Positions 1-12,484 of a stretch of DNA of 64,000 nucleotides are shown one piece after another. The notes under the pieces are model-generated. The model saw only the letters and a list, made by a program, of their open reading frames with translations, searched no databases and was not told the origin of the DNA. The stretch's first letter is position 1, and every line of letters starts with the position of its first letter. Source of the stretch: Sphaerosporella brunnea (taxonomy: Eukaryota > Ascomycota > Pezizomycetes > Pezizales > Pyronemataceae); NCBI GenBank assembly GCA_008704415.1, contig VXIS01000231.1, positions 1-64,000 on the forward strand, written 5' to 3'. The position numbers and the translations under genes are program-made.

Positions 1-1124
1 AAGAGCGCACCAAGGAAATTCGGGATATATATGAAAAACGTAATCATGATCATTCTTGTTGGCCCGGCCGGCCCACCAGCCACTTGCCAACCTAGAAACA
101 GAGGACAGCTTCCGTGCGAGCGCAAGGTCCGCCAGCATTTTCTTATAGGTTCTGGGGGGGGGTCCTTGCTCTCACCCCCCCCCTTTGCCGGTCCTTCCGC
201 TCGTCACCTCCCCCAGTAGGGGCATCCTGCTCTTTGCGCCAAGCCGCGCACACGCTTGAAAAAGTGCTCCCGTTGTCTGTTTAGGTGCTTTTTCGACAGT
301 ATCAGCATTTCGCCCTTCAGTTGGTCCACATCAGGTATGGGGGCCGTCGGAGCCTTATTGAGGCGGAGCTGATAGTATCGAGCCGCCAGCGCCTTCGGGG
401 GTTCTTCCTTTGAGGGTGGTGGTGGTGGTATTGATCCTCCGCCGTCCCCCAAGACTTCCTCGAGATGGCAAAAAAAAAAAAAAGGGAAATGGCCGGAGGC
501 GAAGTCAACCTGTGTAGACCCCCCGTTCCAACCTTTTCTGATTAAACATACCGTACAGTAACGACCGTGTATTGCCAGTAAAAAAAAAAGTTAAGAGCGA
601 TGATTTATGATGATCCCCCCCATCCGCCCCCCCCCACCCCCCAAAAAAAGGAAGACCTTTTTCGCTGCAACAATTTAGTTACTAACCAACCCACCCACCC
701 GGGCCCGCAAACCACAAAAATCCAACCTTTACCTCAGCACCCTTCCCTCTTCCCTCTTCCCTCCCCCCTCCTTCTCGAGGGAGTACTCTACTTCCCCTTC
801 TCGTTCTACTCGCCCAGGAGTTTGTACAAAGTGCGTGGCGACCTGGGCCGCTAAGGGAGCCAGACATGCGGACAAATTACCGCACACCGGTCACACATTC
901 TCACTCACTCCCACTTCCTTGCAGAAAATAGTAATAACATTCCATCATAACCCACATAACCCCGCGTCAAACCATCGCATCATCTATAATAATTACACCT
1001 CGCTCCCTCTCTCCTCCTTCCTTCAAAAAAAAAGAGAAAAGAAAAGCTTAAACCCACAAATATATTCAACCGCAAAAAGCAGCGACAAAAAAAAGAGAAG
1101 AAAATCACGCACAGCGACGATGTG
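1..1124. other. intergenic region downstream of SEC16
   Basis: No intact gene is visible. The stretch has C-runs and A-runs (468-483, 581-589), a pyrimidine-rich segment at 740-780 and a possible relic of a retrotransposon open frame at 204-452. It ends at the SEC16 stop codon, so the part near 1,000-1,124 is expected to hold the SEC16 3' untranslated region. Confidence 0.6.
204..452 (-). pseudogene. possible LINE-type reverse transcriptase C-terminal relic
   Basis: An open stretch of about 80 codons contains ALAARYYQLRLNKAPTA and later a GCPYWG tail. Fungal Tad/LINE-type retrotransposon proteins commonly have a K-[AS]-[AL]-[AS]-RYYQLR-x-G-x-A-x-x-G segment followed by a cysteine-histidine motif and a short basic tail near their C-terminus, and this resembles that. 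The Cys/His part and everything upstream are missing, so if the match is real it is a fragment. Only the short motif supports the call; chance similarity remains possible. Confidence 0.3.
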
Positions 1125-4100
1125 TTACTGTTGTCCCGGAATAACCTCCACATATCTACTTGCGCCGCCCTTACGCGCCTTCCTACCACCAGCCGGCGTG
1201 CCCTTCCTCGCCATGGGGGGTCCAAGTAGCTCATCCATCGCGTCGCCGCCAGCGGTTGCAGGTCTACTCGGCGGGGGCGTAGGTCTTCCTGGCGGGGCCG
1301 GGCTAGAGGTCAAGCGAGCGGGGGGTGGCGCGGCCAGGCCCACGGGAGTAGGGGCAGGACTAGGGGTAAAGCTGGTAGACGGCGGGACCGAGGTCATAGG
1401 CGAGCTCTTGATCGGGGGAGCCGAAGCCGAGGGGACAGGGGGGGTGCGTCTAGGCGGGGGCGCGGTCTTAGGAGACTCCGGGGCGGCAGCACCGGCCTTC
1501 TTATTGACCCATCTCCCCAAGTCCGGATCGTACACGAATGCATTTTCTTCTCCGAGCTTCGCCTTGATGGGGCCCGATTGCTCGGCGGGATCTTTGCGGC
1601 CAAACCAGCCGCCGAACCAGCCCTTTTTGGTGCCTTCTGCTGCTGCGGGTTGTTAGCGGTGTTATTGGATGTGTAGAGGGAGGGAAAATCTCACCTTTGG
1701 CTTTCTCTTTCTCCGCCTCGGCCGCGTTTCGTTTCGCTTCCTCTTCTGCCGCCTTTTTAACGGCCTCGGCACGTCGGATCAGCTCATCGTCGTCGTCATC
1801 GTCGAACATACCCTTTTTTTTTGGCTTGGGAGCGTCGTCGGCTTTTTTCTCCTCGTCGCGTTCCGGTTCGGGTTGGTAGGGTAAAAAGTCGCTGCTAGGA
1901 GGTTCGTAACCACCCGAAGTAGGGGGCTCATAACCGCCAGTTGATGCAGGCGGTTCGTGCGTTTGAGACGGCTGATATCCGCTGTTACTACCATTAGCGG
2001 GTGTTGAGTAGGGATCGTACCCCGAGTTTTGCGGGGTATTAGACTGCTCCGGCACCTCCAGGGTAACCTCGAGGGATGCCCGTGGCGCGTAAGAATTCGA
2101 AACGGACTGCGGGCTGCTGTAGGGGTTCGATGACGGGTCGTATCCATACATCGGCTGTCCGTAAGGCTCGTACGAGTTTCCGGTCGGCTCATAACCACCG
2201 CCACTCATGCACGGGCCGCGGTAACTCTCCTGGCTGGCGCGGCGGCCACCGGACTCGTATGTGTTGGGTCTCGAACTCTCCATAGAGCTGCGCGCTGTTC
2301 CTGTCGAGGGAGCGTATCTGCTCGGGCGAGTTGCGGTCGGAGAACTGCTGCCAGGTGTATGGTTGGTGTACATAGGGCCTCCATAAACCGATCCGTAGAG
2401 ATCGGCACTGGATTGCACCCGGCTAACACTCGGGGTGATCTTTCCAAACGGTCCATCCACATCCGCATATGATCCGTTGGCCCCCTGCACATCATCCTCT
2501 CCAGAGATGAATTTGTTGAATGCGCCCCACATCGAAGAAGACATAGCCTCAGAGGTGAGCTTAGGAATCCATCCGGAGCCGTTAGCACCGGACGACGACG
2601 CGTCCCTGGGCGCCTCCTGCAGCCGCTTGGTGAAGTCCTCAAGCACACGTCCGAACTTCTGGTCAAAGTACGGGTTCGGCTTATTCCACGCCTTGACCGC
2701 CGCCGCAACAGCATCGCAGTACTTTTGAGCCGCAGTCTTGTTTCCATTCTCCGCAAGGATCATGGCATGGTGAATTTTCCACATCTGCAAGTGGGGGAAT
2801 ACCGGCGTCGCAGTGCTGGCATGAGGGGCCAAGGAAACCGCAAGCTCATAGATTTCGCTGAGAATGATCGAATCCAAATCCCGTCCAAGTTGCGACTTGT
2901 TGCGGTGCTCAGTGCCGAGCAAGCAGAAGTCAGTCATGGGATCCTCCGGGCCACCGAAAAATGCGCCACCACCACCAAGAGGAGATTTTCGTGCAAAGAT
3001 GAAGCTACCCCGCCATTAATTACTAGAAATGTAAAAGAAAAAGGGGATAATATACCAAATATGTGCAGCCGCAGTCCAGCCATAACCAGCCAAAAGCCTT
3101 CCAAGAGCTAAAATACTGGTCTGATCACCGGGACTGCGGTTGCTCAGAATGAGAGCCAAAGACTCTCTCCACTTGGTCAACCTTTCTTCAACGCTTCGTT
3201 GCTCTTTGGTAGAAGACAACATAGGAACACCAGTTCGTGCACTCAGCGGAACAAGTTCGTTGATGCTCTCCTCCCAGTTCCCTGCGAGGGTGGCATACAG
3301 CATAGCCATACTTTCGAAGCCCTCGCCTAGCGTCTTGACCTCAGTCTTAATAAACTCCTCGAGCACACGCTTCCATAGATCTTTGCCAGCGGCCGTACTG
3401 GCGATCAGCAAAGCGTGGGCCCAAAGCCTCTTGTCTGCGGCGTACCACACAGCAGCTTCACGATCCCCTGAAAGCAGCTTTGTTCGGAACTCCTCAAGAG
3501 CCTCAGCGTCGACTGTTTCGGCATTGGCAGGTCGCAGCGCCGATATCGCACTCATATCCATAGGGACAAAGCCGGTGTTCTCTCCAGGCACAGTCTGAGC
3601 AATTTCCGGAATGAGAACCTTGCGCACTGCGGTATCAATCTCGGAAGTGCCCTCAACAGCGCCGTCGTTCTCAACCAGGATGCGAACAATTTTCCAGAGC
3701 ATGCATTTCTCCTGCGCCATTCGTGCCTCGTTAGGGTCATAAATTTCCAGCAATTGCTTCTCGAACCCTTCAATTCGAGAGTCCATGTACGTCATAGCTT
3801 CCTTCTTCTTCGCCTTGTTCGCAGACTTCGATCCGGTCCACATGGGACCCGGGAACTTTTCGATGTGCTCAGGCGGAGCTAGCACATCCTTCAACGGCCT
3901 TGTTTTGACTTCACCAGGGGAGCATTTAATCATGGTATTGTGGAGATCGCTCGAAAAGCGATTCGTCCGGACAGGGAACATCGTCGTCACAGTTCCACCA
4001 AGTCTCCAAGTGAAAATAGGTGCACCCTGCCACCTGCACAGAACATCTTGCGCCGTGTAATCGTTCGGGGGCAAGAAGTTGAGTTGAATCGAGTCTTTTC

Positions 4101-6969
4101 GCTGCTGCAACGGCAGGCTATGCCTTTGCGGTTGCTCAGCAGGATAGTCATCGGGCACCATAGAATGGGCAAGTGCCGAAGAAGGCCGCTCGTAGGGGTC
4201 TCTCGGCTTCTGAACAGGCTTTGGCCTACCAAAATGCAACCCAGGAGAGCTTGTTTGCGCCCTCGGAGGTGGGTGGGAGGAAACTGGTGAGGCAGACCGC
4301 ATCGGCCTTTGGGGAGAGAATTGCCGCTGAGCGATGTTTTGAGGCGGAGGTGTTGAAGTATTCCGTGCCACCGGAGGCGCGTATCTGTTGAGTGCAGGAG
4401 GGGAGCTAATGTGCTGACTTGCCGAACCCCAACTTCCATGGGCAAAGCCATCCTCTTCTTCCTCCTCCTTTGTTGCTTCCATGACAGGCGAGGGTACTAT
4501 TGCGGTTCCTGGTCTAGAAGAATGCAGCATGTGATGCTCACCAAACATTCTCCTCGGCCCTTCTGGTGAATGTTGTGCACTCGCAGGCCTTGCAAGTGTT
4601 GATGGTGGGGGCATAGACGAGGACGATAGGGGCGGCATGGTGGCTGATCCGTTGTGAGCATGTTGTGGTGGGGGTGGTGCTTGAACGACAGGCGATGGGG
4701 CGTACGCCCCTGACGGGACGCGCGCTGGAGGACCTGCAGGCCGTGGTGCATACCTGCCAGTCGCCGCCGGAGGAGTTGACTTAACTGGAGCCGGAGGCAG
4801 CAGTGATGCCTGAGAAGGAGCAGAGGCCGGTGTATATCCTGGCTGCGCCGCAGGCGCAGGAGGAGGGACAAACCCTTGCCCCTGGGGAATAGCTGGCGAG
4901 TACCGATTGGGTGGGACAGGCGCCGGTGGAGGGGCATATTGGAGGCTTCCCATGGACGCTTGCCGCGCCATTGACGGTGGCGCCGGCGAATACCTGCTAG
5001 GCTGTGCAATATCCTTAAGGCTCTGTTGGGGACTTTCAGTGAAGAGCTGTTGCGCCGGTGGAGGATTATACGGTCCAGTGACCGGCGGTTTTTGAGGGGG
5101 TGGATTGTAGCTTTCGCTTCTCGTCATTGGTGGTGCTGGGGCCAGACCACCCGGACCACCCATGCCTACGTGGGGAGCGGGTGTGTATCTTCCCTGTGCA
5201 CTTGCAGCCCGTACTTTTGGTGGCACCAGCGGCAACTCTTCAAAGAACTGCTGCTTTGGGGGCACCAACATGGATTTTACTGGTCCCGGTGGAGGAGCAG
5301 CACCCCCTGGAGGCACCAGTGGATTCATGCCGCTGGTACTCCTCATCGGAGGAGGACCCATCAATCCCACCGGTTGATTCTGCACTAGGTTGCTCGACTT
5401 CTTTTTGGGTATTGTCGACAAGTCCATCGGCAAATCATATGGAGATTTGTACCCTTCATTCTTGTCTACGAAACTCTGAGGCCTGACCTCGGGTTGAGGA
5501 GGGGATACAGTACCAAATGCCTTCGCGTATGGTGACTGCCCAGCGGCTGAAAAGTAGGCCGATTGGGTATGCCGAAGCGTTTGCGGCGGCGCCAGTGAAA
5601 ATCCGCTGGGCTTAGGATTGTAAGAGTTGGAGAGCGATTGCTGGCCCCATTGCTGCTGTGATTGTTGCTGAGGTTGAGGCATATATTGGGCTTGGGTTGC
5701 TGCGGCATCTCGAGGGGCCAGCGTCCCCCATGTTGCAGCTGTTGGCTGTGACTCAGGTTCATCATCGGGCAAAAATCCTTCATCGTCGCTAGGCAAAAAC
5801 CCTTCATCGTCATCCAAAAATTCGTCGTCGGCCAATGCTGCTTGCCATTTCGCATTTGCATCATCATTAGGCGCCTCCGGCTTTGATTCTTCCACCACAA
5901 TCGCAGGCTTCTGCCCTGACTGAGTGAAGAAGTCATCACCCTCGGGTTCAGGTTGTGATTCTGCCGTAGCCGTAGGTTTTTGCTCCAACTGGCTGAAAAG
6001 GTCATCTCCAGACGCCTCGGGATGTGGCTCTTCTGCGGGCACAGGCTTCTGTTCGAATTGTCTGAAAAAATCATCGCCCTCCGTATGTGCCGGCGCCGTA
6101 AACAACTCCGGGGATTGTGGCTTTTCGGCCTCACATTCCTCCTCCTCCGGCTCTTCTTGGAGGGCTTCTGGAAGTATCTGGCTCGCAGACGTACTGTCGC
6201 CGGGCTGGAATTGGCTCACGCTGGCCAAAACCTGCTCAGTGCTTTTCCGTTGCGGGACTCCAAAAACCGGCTCCATAGCGACTCCATCAATCCCACCGAA
6301 CACGTCCTGATCCGCCGGCGAATCGGGCTCCGATCCAAAAAAGAATTCCGCCTTCGATTCTACCACTAGCTCCGGATCATGAACCAAGGGCAATCCTTCC
6401 TCGTATCGTTGCTGAGTCGGGTCCTGACTATATAAGCCTAGGCCATTTGGGTTTCCAATCGGTTGTTCCGGTGTGCTGTCCTGCCGGCCAGCTCGCGCAA
6501 AGAAATCATCCTCAGCCCGTACCGCCTGATCGGCGAAAAAGCTGCCCTGCTCAACTGCGGGAGAATCAAACATTCCTCTCTGCCCTTCTCCCGCCATAAC
6601 TTCCGCCGCCATCATGTTCAACAAACTCTGCTCGTCCGGCTCCTGGAGCTGTGACGGCAGGGGTGATACGGGTGGGAAGGACGCCGAGCGCTCTGGAGCT
6701 TCCGCGTGCAGCTGTGCGAACGGATCCGGGTCTCCACTGACGTGTGTCTGTAGAGCTTCTGGGTCGTCAAAATCCCAGTTTAAATCCCCTCGCGCCTCTT
6801 GTTGCTGTTGCTGCGATTCCGGCTGCGGAGATGGCGTGGTACTCGGAGTGATCTGCGCTGCGGCACCCGTGGATGAGGTTTCGAGCGTCTCACTCGGCAC
6901 ACCGTCAACGTCTTCCACGATCACTGCGTGGGTAGGCGGTGGCGATGGTGTCTCCGACGGGGTAGAAGG

Positions 6970-7004
<35 letters not shown>

Positions 7005-7422
7005 GCTGCTGCTGCTGCTGGGCTGTGCTTCCTGTTTCCACGCACACAGCGGGGGCAATGGTCAGCTCGGATAGCCAGACAGGTGGGGCGCGGCAAGGCA
7101 AGGCAAGGCAAATTGACGAACCCTCCTCGGGGTCGGTTACACCCGTCTCCGCGGCAGTGGTGTTGCCTGCGTCACTGTGACTGTTTCTGCCGGTGTCCGC
7201 GGCGGCGGCAGCCGCGGCAAGAGCAGCCAGGTTTGCGTGCGAGACGGCGCGCGAGGGCGCGGGCGTATTGGCGGAGGTGTGGACACCGCAGCCCGGATCC
7301 GCGCACGGCTGGTTCACGTCCTCGACGTGGCAGGTTGTCGCGCCGGCGGAATCGTCAGGCTGCGTCGTCGTCGTCGTCGGCGCGGGGCCATCCTGCTGCT
7401 GCTGCTGCTCTCCTGCCGACAT
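1125..7422 (-). CDS. SEC16: COPII coat assembly protein Sec16
   Basis: Three exons (7422-3056, 3004-1695, 1642-1125) join in frame to 2,064 residues. Sec16 is the large peripheral scaffold at endoplasmic reticulum exit sites that organises COPII coats. The N-terminal half is acidic and disordered, with a 15-17 residue glutamine tract near 6969-7020 and repeated DDFF..Q..QKP units. A Pro-rich middle follows, then the conserved central domain (from about residue 1,115, near [20 protein letters not shown]) and the helical ACE1/Sec16_C region ([15 protein letters not shown], then CFIFARKS after splicing). The C-terminus has the typical [10 protein letters not shown] and [15 protein letters not shown] motifs. 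Intron 1 is 51 nt (3055-3005) and intron 2 is 52 nt (1694-1643); the latter ends in tandem CAG triplets, so one-residue acceptor variation is possible. The ATG at 7422 was chosen; the frame is open upstream but has only GTG there. Confidence 0.93.
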
Positions 7423-8020
7423 CGCGATTGGCTCGTTACTCGCTGCGGGTCGGCTGGTGGCGGATTTCGCGAGGGTTGCGGTGGATTGCGTTGTGGACAC
7501 GGTTGCCGGGCGGAGCTTCTGCTGGCTGGGATTGGGCTGCTGTTGTGCGGGTGCGACGGCTGGGCGAGGGTCGAGAACTCAGAGGCGCATGGCCGGGTTG
7601 CTGTCGTGGTTGGTATTGGGAGAGCTGGCGGAGTGCGTAGATTCTCGCTGGTGGTTCTGTGGGCTGGGTGGATTGGATTTTGTCGGGTTGGGCTTGCTTT
7701 TCTTCGAGATGAGGACAGCAAAGCTATTGCCGCAGCTTCCAAGACTTTTCACGCCTAAACAAGGAAGCTCCGGGGACGAGAGACGAGAGCGAGGTTCACC
7801 GGAAAGCACCCATCGTGGCTTCACGTCAGCTGCAATACCAGTACCATACAAGTATGTGCCCGCACAACTGACTCGATAGCAACCTGAATGCTGAGCGATG
7901 AAGCAGATCCGAGCTTTGGTGGTGTCCGCAATTTAAGCTTCTAACGCCCTTCTCGCTTCCCCCGCACAAACGACCCCTCCCCCCCCCAAATCAAACCAAA
8001 CCACCACCACCACCATCACC
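7423..8020. promoter_or_regulatory. shared divergent promoter region of SEC16 and the CCCH gene
   Basis: About 600 bp separate the two divergent start codons. The half next to the CCCH gene is C/CA-rich, with a run of nine C around 7978-7987 and repeated CAC triplets just before its ATG, a common look for ascomycete leaders. No clear TATA box is seen on either side. Open frames crossing this region are antisense shadows of SEC16 with no recognisable domain. Confidence 0.5.
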
Positions 8021-8566
8021 ATGCCTCGCAACAGAAACTATCTCAACCACGAAGATTACCCCCCCGAGGAAGACACGCACGGCTGGGACTACGAACAGCC
8101 GTACGCGACCTACGACATCCCCCTCTGGATGGAGCGCATGGGCATGATCCAAGTCCCCGAGTGGATGCGCGCGGCGGACGGCAGCTGCACGGTCGACTAC
8201 CGCATCGGCATGGGCACCGACCGTCCGCAAGTCTACACCACCTCGCTGGGCAAGAAGTCGGCCGACGAGGAGGACGTGCTGCCGAAGCAGCCGGCGTGCC
8301 GGTTCTTCGCCAAGCACGGCCACTGCAAGTACGGCGAGGAGTGCTACTTCGCGCACGAGAAGCCCGGCGAGCAGCCGGAGGGCGTCCCGCGCAGTCGCTG
8401 GATCAAGGACAAGGAGATCAAGATGAGCTACGAGGAGGTCGCGAGGGCTGCCCGCGAGAAGCGCGAGGATGAGATGGGCGTCCGGACCAAGGTTTGTCAA
8501 TACTGGGGAACCTTCGACGGATGCAAGCAGGGCTTGATGTGCTTGAACAGGCATATCGACGATTAA
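8021..8566 (+). CDS. two-finger CCCH zinc finger protein
   Basis: A single-exon gene of 181 residues. It has two C-x8-C-x5-C-x3-H zinc fingers: CRFFAKHGHCKYGEECYFAH (residues about 89-108) and CQYWGTFDGCKQGLMCLNRH at the C-terminus. CCCH fingers of this spacing usually bind single-stranded RNA. The N-terminal part (NYLNHEDYPPEEDTHGWDYEQ, then PLWMERMGMIQVPEWMR) is acidic and aromatic with no domain I recognise. The helix between the fingers is rich in Lys, Glu and Ala. The ATG follows a CAC-rich leader ending in ACC, a good fungal initiation context. Function beyond probable RNA binding is not known from the sequence. Confidence 0.85.
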   Translation: MPRNRNYLNHEDYPPEEDTHGWDYEQPYATYDIPLWMERMGMIQVPEWMRAADGSCTVDYRIGMGTDRPQVYTTSLGKKSADEEDVLPKQPACRFFAKHGHCKYGEECYFAHEKPGEQPEGVPRSRWIKDKEIKMSYEEVARAAREKREDEMGVRTKVCQYWGTFDGCKQGLMCLNRHIDD

Positions 8567-9333
8567 CGAATGGCAAGCCGCCGCCCCACCCACCCACCCA
8601 CCGGCGTGGTCGAATATTGACATCTAGCATAGACACAAAACTCGGCGTACAGATTGGAGAATGGCGTTCACGATGGCAGACAAAAAAAAAAAAAAAAGAA
8701 AGAAAAAGAAAAAAAAACCAACCACTAATACGGGAAATGGCGTTTAATGGCTCTGTTTTGTGCTCCTTGGCTCTTTAATTTATAATTTAGCGATACCAAT
8801 CCTATTTCTTGGGGTATCGAAAGCATACTTGATATCTGCTTGTTTGTTCATTGCCGATCATACATCACGGCTGCACTCACAGCCCCAACCTCAGGATCCA
8901 CCATCTGCAACTCCCCGCAAAAATAACCGCACCCACACCCTCTGCTCCAGCTACTCGAGGGGCCGCACGACCTTGCGATCACATGCATCCATCCCACCCT
9001 CCAAGCTGCTCCGGCACATCACATCCGTCACCGCCATACAACAACCACATTTCACTTCGAACCAATTTCCCCCGCTAGTTACAACTAACGAACGGACTAC
9101 CATCCTGCATTGTAGCGGGCGACCGGGGGGAGGGGGGAGATGATCGAGAGCAACTTGTCGCCGCACTGGGTCGGGGTTGGTAGCCTGTCTATGCTTGTTG
9201 TCCAGTGCCCCAGGAGAACGTGGATTACTATTCAGGTCATTCCACGGCTCAGGGCAAACCATTTCATCTCATCACTGTATCTCAAACACCACAAAACGCC
9301 ATGTCTAATATACAATTCCCCCCCTTTCGCCGT
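8567..9333. other. convergent intergenic region
   Basis: This lies between the convergent stops of the CCCH gene and the LeuRS gene and must hold both 3' ends. It has an A-rich tract with 16 consecutive A near 8682-8697 and CAC/CCAT-rich low-complexity DNA. I see no gene, repeat or RNA here. Confidence 0.6.
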
Positions 9334-12090
9334 CTACTCCACCTTCTTCAGCACAAAATTCATCAACCGCCCCCCCTTGCCCTCAATAACCCTAACAACG
9401 CTCATACCCCCAGTCCACTTCTCCCACTCCTTCCTCTGCTTGACAAGTTCCATCACGTCATCACCGTTCCCAACCTCAACCGTGAACCGCACCTTCCCAT
9501 TGACCGCGATCGCAACTTCTCTCGCCACCTCTTCAATTTCAAAAACTCTGGTATCGACCTCCGGCCAGGACTGCGCAAGAACATGTCCGCCCTTAGCCCG
9601 GTGTACCATTTCCCACGCCTCCTCCGCAGTAGCGGGTGCAATGGGGGCTAGGAGTTTCAGCAGCGTCTGTGTAGCAGCATACAAGATTTCGGGCGAACAC
9701 ATGGTCAAAGACGCCGAGATAGTGTTTTCGAGTTTCATAAGGTCGCTGACGGTGGTGTTGAGCGCCATCGTTTCCGCGAAAGCTTCGGTGACGGATTTGA
9801 TAGTGTCCTGTGCTGCGTTCCAGAGCTTTATCTCTGGTGGAGTTTTCGGTGTTGGCGATTGGGTGGTGGTGGGGGCAGTGACGGAAGACGCCAGCTTCAA
9901 CACCCTCCACAGAAATCTGCGGACGCCGATGATTTTGTCGTCGTCCCAGTTTAGCACGTCGCTTACCGGCGCTGCAAATAGTACATGCGCGCGCGTGGCA
10001 TCCGCGCCGTGCGTTGCGATACACGTCGACGGGTCGACGCCGTTGTATTTGCTCTTGCTCATTTTCTCATAGGACTTGTTGGGCGTTTTGCCGGAGGCTT
10101 TGATAGTAGGCTCCTTGGTGGTGCCGTCGAGTTCGTCGGGCCTCAGGAACCGGCCGGTTTCCGGGTCGGAATACGTGAGTCCGTGTACCATGCCCTGGGT
10201 AACGAGTTTCTTGAACGGCTCCGCGGTGCCATTGGAAGGATTAGGCCACATCCCCACGCGAGAAAGGAATTTGGCGATGAAGCGGGAGTAGAGAAGATGC
10301 AGGATTGCGTGCTCCACACCGCCGATGTAGAGGTCTACCGGTAGTAGCTTGTCAGCCTTCTCAGGCGAGAAGGGTTCCACCTCGTTCTGCGGGTCAATGT
10401 ACCGAGCCCAGTACCAGCTGCTGTCAATAAACGTGTCCATAGTATCCGTATCTCGTTTCGCCGGCGAGCCACAGGAAGGACACGGCACGTTGACCCATTC
10501 CGTAGCTTTTGCCAGTGGAGAGCCTCCGCGGCCGTGGATTTCGATGCCTTCCGGCAACATAACTGGAAGGTCTTTTTCCGGCACTGGAACGGTACCGCAG
10601 GAGTGGCAGTGGATTATCGGGATAGGCGCGCCCCAGTAACGCTGGCGGGACACGAGCCAGTCGCGGAGGCGCCATTGCGTGGTGCGCTCAATCCAGCCCT
10701 CCTTGGCGAGCAGTGCCTTCGTGGCTTCCGCAGATGTAAGGCCCTTGAAAGCTCCCTCGGTCACGATGCCGCGGCCTGTGAATACCTCGTCCTCTGGCGG
10801 TGCCTGTGCAGAAGACGCGGGTGCGATCACCGTCCGAATTGGTTGGCCGGGGAAATTATGCCGCCAAAAAGCGTAGTCTCTTGTGTCGTGGCCGGGAACT
10901 CCCATAACTGCGCCCTCTCCGTACCCTTCCAACACGTACTCCGCCACCCACACCGGAACTTCCAAGCCATCCAGCGGGTTTCGGGCCGTAACCTCATGCA
11001 GCGGGAAGCCATGCTTCGATTTTTCGGCCATTTGATCCCTCTCGCTTACACTCTTGATGAATTCCCGGAGCGCCTCATCGTTCTCAGCACACCGTTTCAC
11101 GATGGGATGCGATGTGGACAACGCCAAATACTGAACCCCCGGCAGTGTATCGGGGCGTGTAGTGAACACCTCCAACACCTCCGCATCTGAAACCTGGAAT
11201 TTGATCTTCGCACCTTCACTCTTGCCAATCCAATTCTTCTGCATTGCGCGCACTCGTTCCGGCCAGGTATCTTTCAGCGACTCGAGATCCTCAAGTAGCT
11301 GCCCCCTAAATTCTGTAATTCGAAAGAACCACTGTTCAAGCTCCTTTTTCTCCACAAGAGCACCGGAGCGCCACGAATGGCCGCTGGGAGAAACCTGTTC
11401 GTTGGCGAGAACCGTTTCATCGACCGGGTCCCAATTAACCGTCGAATTTGCGCGGTAAGCAAGGCCATGTTTATGCAATTGCAAGAACAGGCGTTGAGTG
11501 TGAGCATAATAATCCGGCGCGCAAGTGGTTACCTCCTACAACCCATCCCTAATCAGTCCTTTCTTTCCAGCCAGAAGAGGGATTGGTCGGTTGGGGGGGG
11601 GGGTCATACACACCCTCTCCCAATCCCACCTTCCGCCCATCGCCAAAAACTGCTCCTTCATAGCCTGGATATTCTTTTCCGTCCACTCCCTGGCGCCAAC
11701 CTTCCTCTCAATCGCCGCATTTTCCGCCGGAAGCCCAAACGCGTCCCAACCCATCGGGTGGATAACCTCATATCCCTGCATCCTGCGGAACCTCGCCAGC
11801 ACGTCCGAGATCGTGTATACGCGCAGATGGCCCATGTGCAGTGCGCCGGAGGGGTAGGGGAACATTGACAGGATGTAGAATTTCCCTTTATCCGGCTGCT
11901 GCTGCTGGGAAGCGCCGGCGGGAGTGGTGGTTAGGTGCGTCCGCCATTTCGAGTCGATTGCGGAAAACTCTGGGAATGTTGAGACAAGGCGCGGATAGTG
12001 GGGTATCGATGAGCGCGCGAGTGGTCGGAGACGTGGCGGTATTGTTGGCAGGATCCCGCGTCGCGCGCTGATGATGAGCGGGAGTCTCAT
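9334..12090 (-). CDS. NAM2: mitochondrial leucyl-tRNA synthetase
   Basis: Two exons (12090-11614 and 11535-9334) encode 892 residues, typical for bacterial-type LeuRS. The enzyme charges tRNA-Leu in mitochondria. The basic, Ser/Arg-rich N-terminus (about 40 residues, almost no acidic ones) looks like a mitochondrial presequence. Class I signatures are present: the HIGH box as HMGH (residues 85-88, within [17 protein letters not shown]), the KMSKS box near residue 650 ([14 protein letters not shown]), the CP1 editing region ([16 protein letters not shown], then [15 protein letters not shown]), and a bacterial-type zinc motif, CHSCG...CPSCG. The 78-nt phase-0 intron (11613-11536) restores the sequence [19 protein letters not shown]; it carries a run of 11 C just after its donor. 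Fungal cytosolic LeuRS is archaeal/eukaryal-type and longer, so a mitochondrial role is clear. Confidence 0.95.
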
Positions 12091-12484
12091 GGCGGGGTTG
12101 AGCGGCGGGAAAATCTAGGGAAGGAGTCAAAGGCAGGAGATGCAACCCTTGACCAGCGAGTGATAATTGATTGACGAGGCACGTGTTGGCAATATCCCCA
12201 CTGGACCCCCAGAAATTGCCGGATCATAGTCTAGGAAATATGTACACAGTGAATGCTGCGAATGCCATTCTATATAATATGTACAATATTACGTAGCACG
12301 GTGCAGTTGCGCCGCCGAGAAGACCTCGGAACCACCAGATCCAAATTAAGCCACGCCCCACAAATTGCAGGCAAGAACCTCGCAATGCCCAGGTGAAGGA
12401 AGACTCCCAAACACCGCCCAAACACCGCCCAAACAAAAAACCAAATCTCTACCGGTATCCAAGAAATAGCACCGCGGCCGTGAG
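12091..12484. promoter_or_regulatory. LeuRS upstream region / Sld7 3' end
   Basis: A 394-bp gap between the LeuRS start codon and the stop codon of the upstream Sld7-like gene on the same strand. It should contain the LeuRS promoter. A short tandem CCAAACACCGCCCAAACA-like repeat lies near 12411-12435. No further gene is seen. Confidence 0.5.

Noticed and set aside
7083..7879. Long plus-strand frames over the SEC16 5' end
   Set aside because: Antisense shadows of a low-complexity Gln/Thr/Ala-rich coding region and its promoter, with no homology I recognise.
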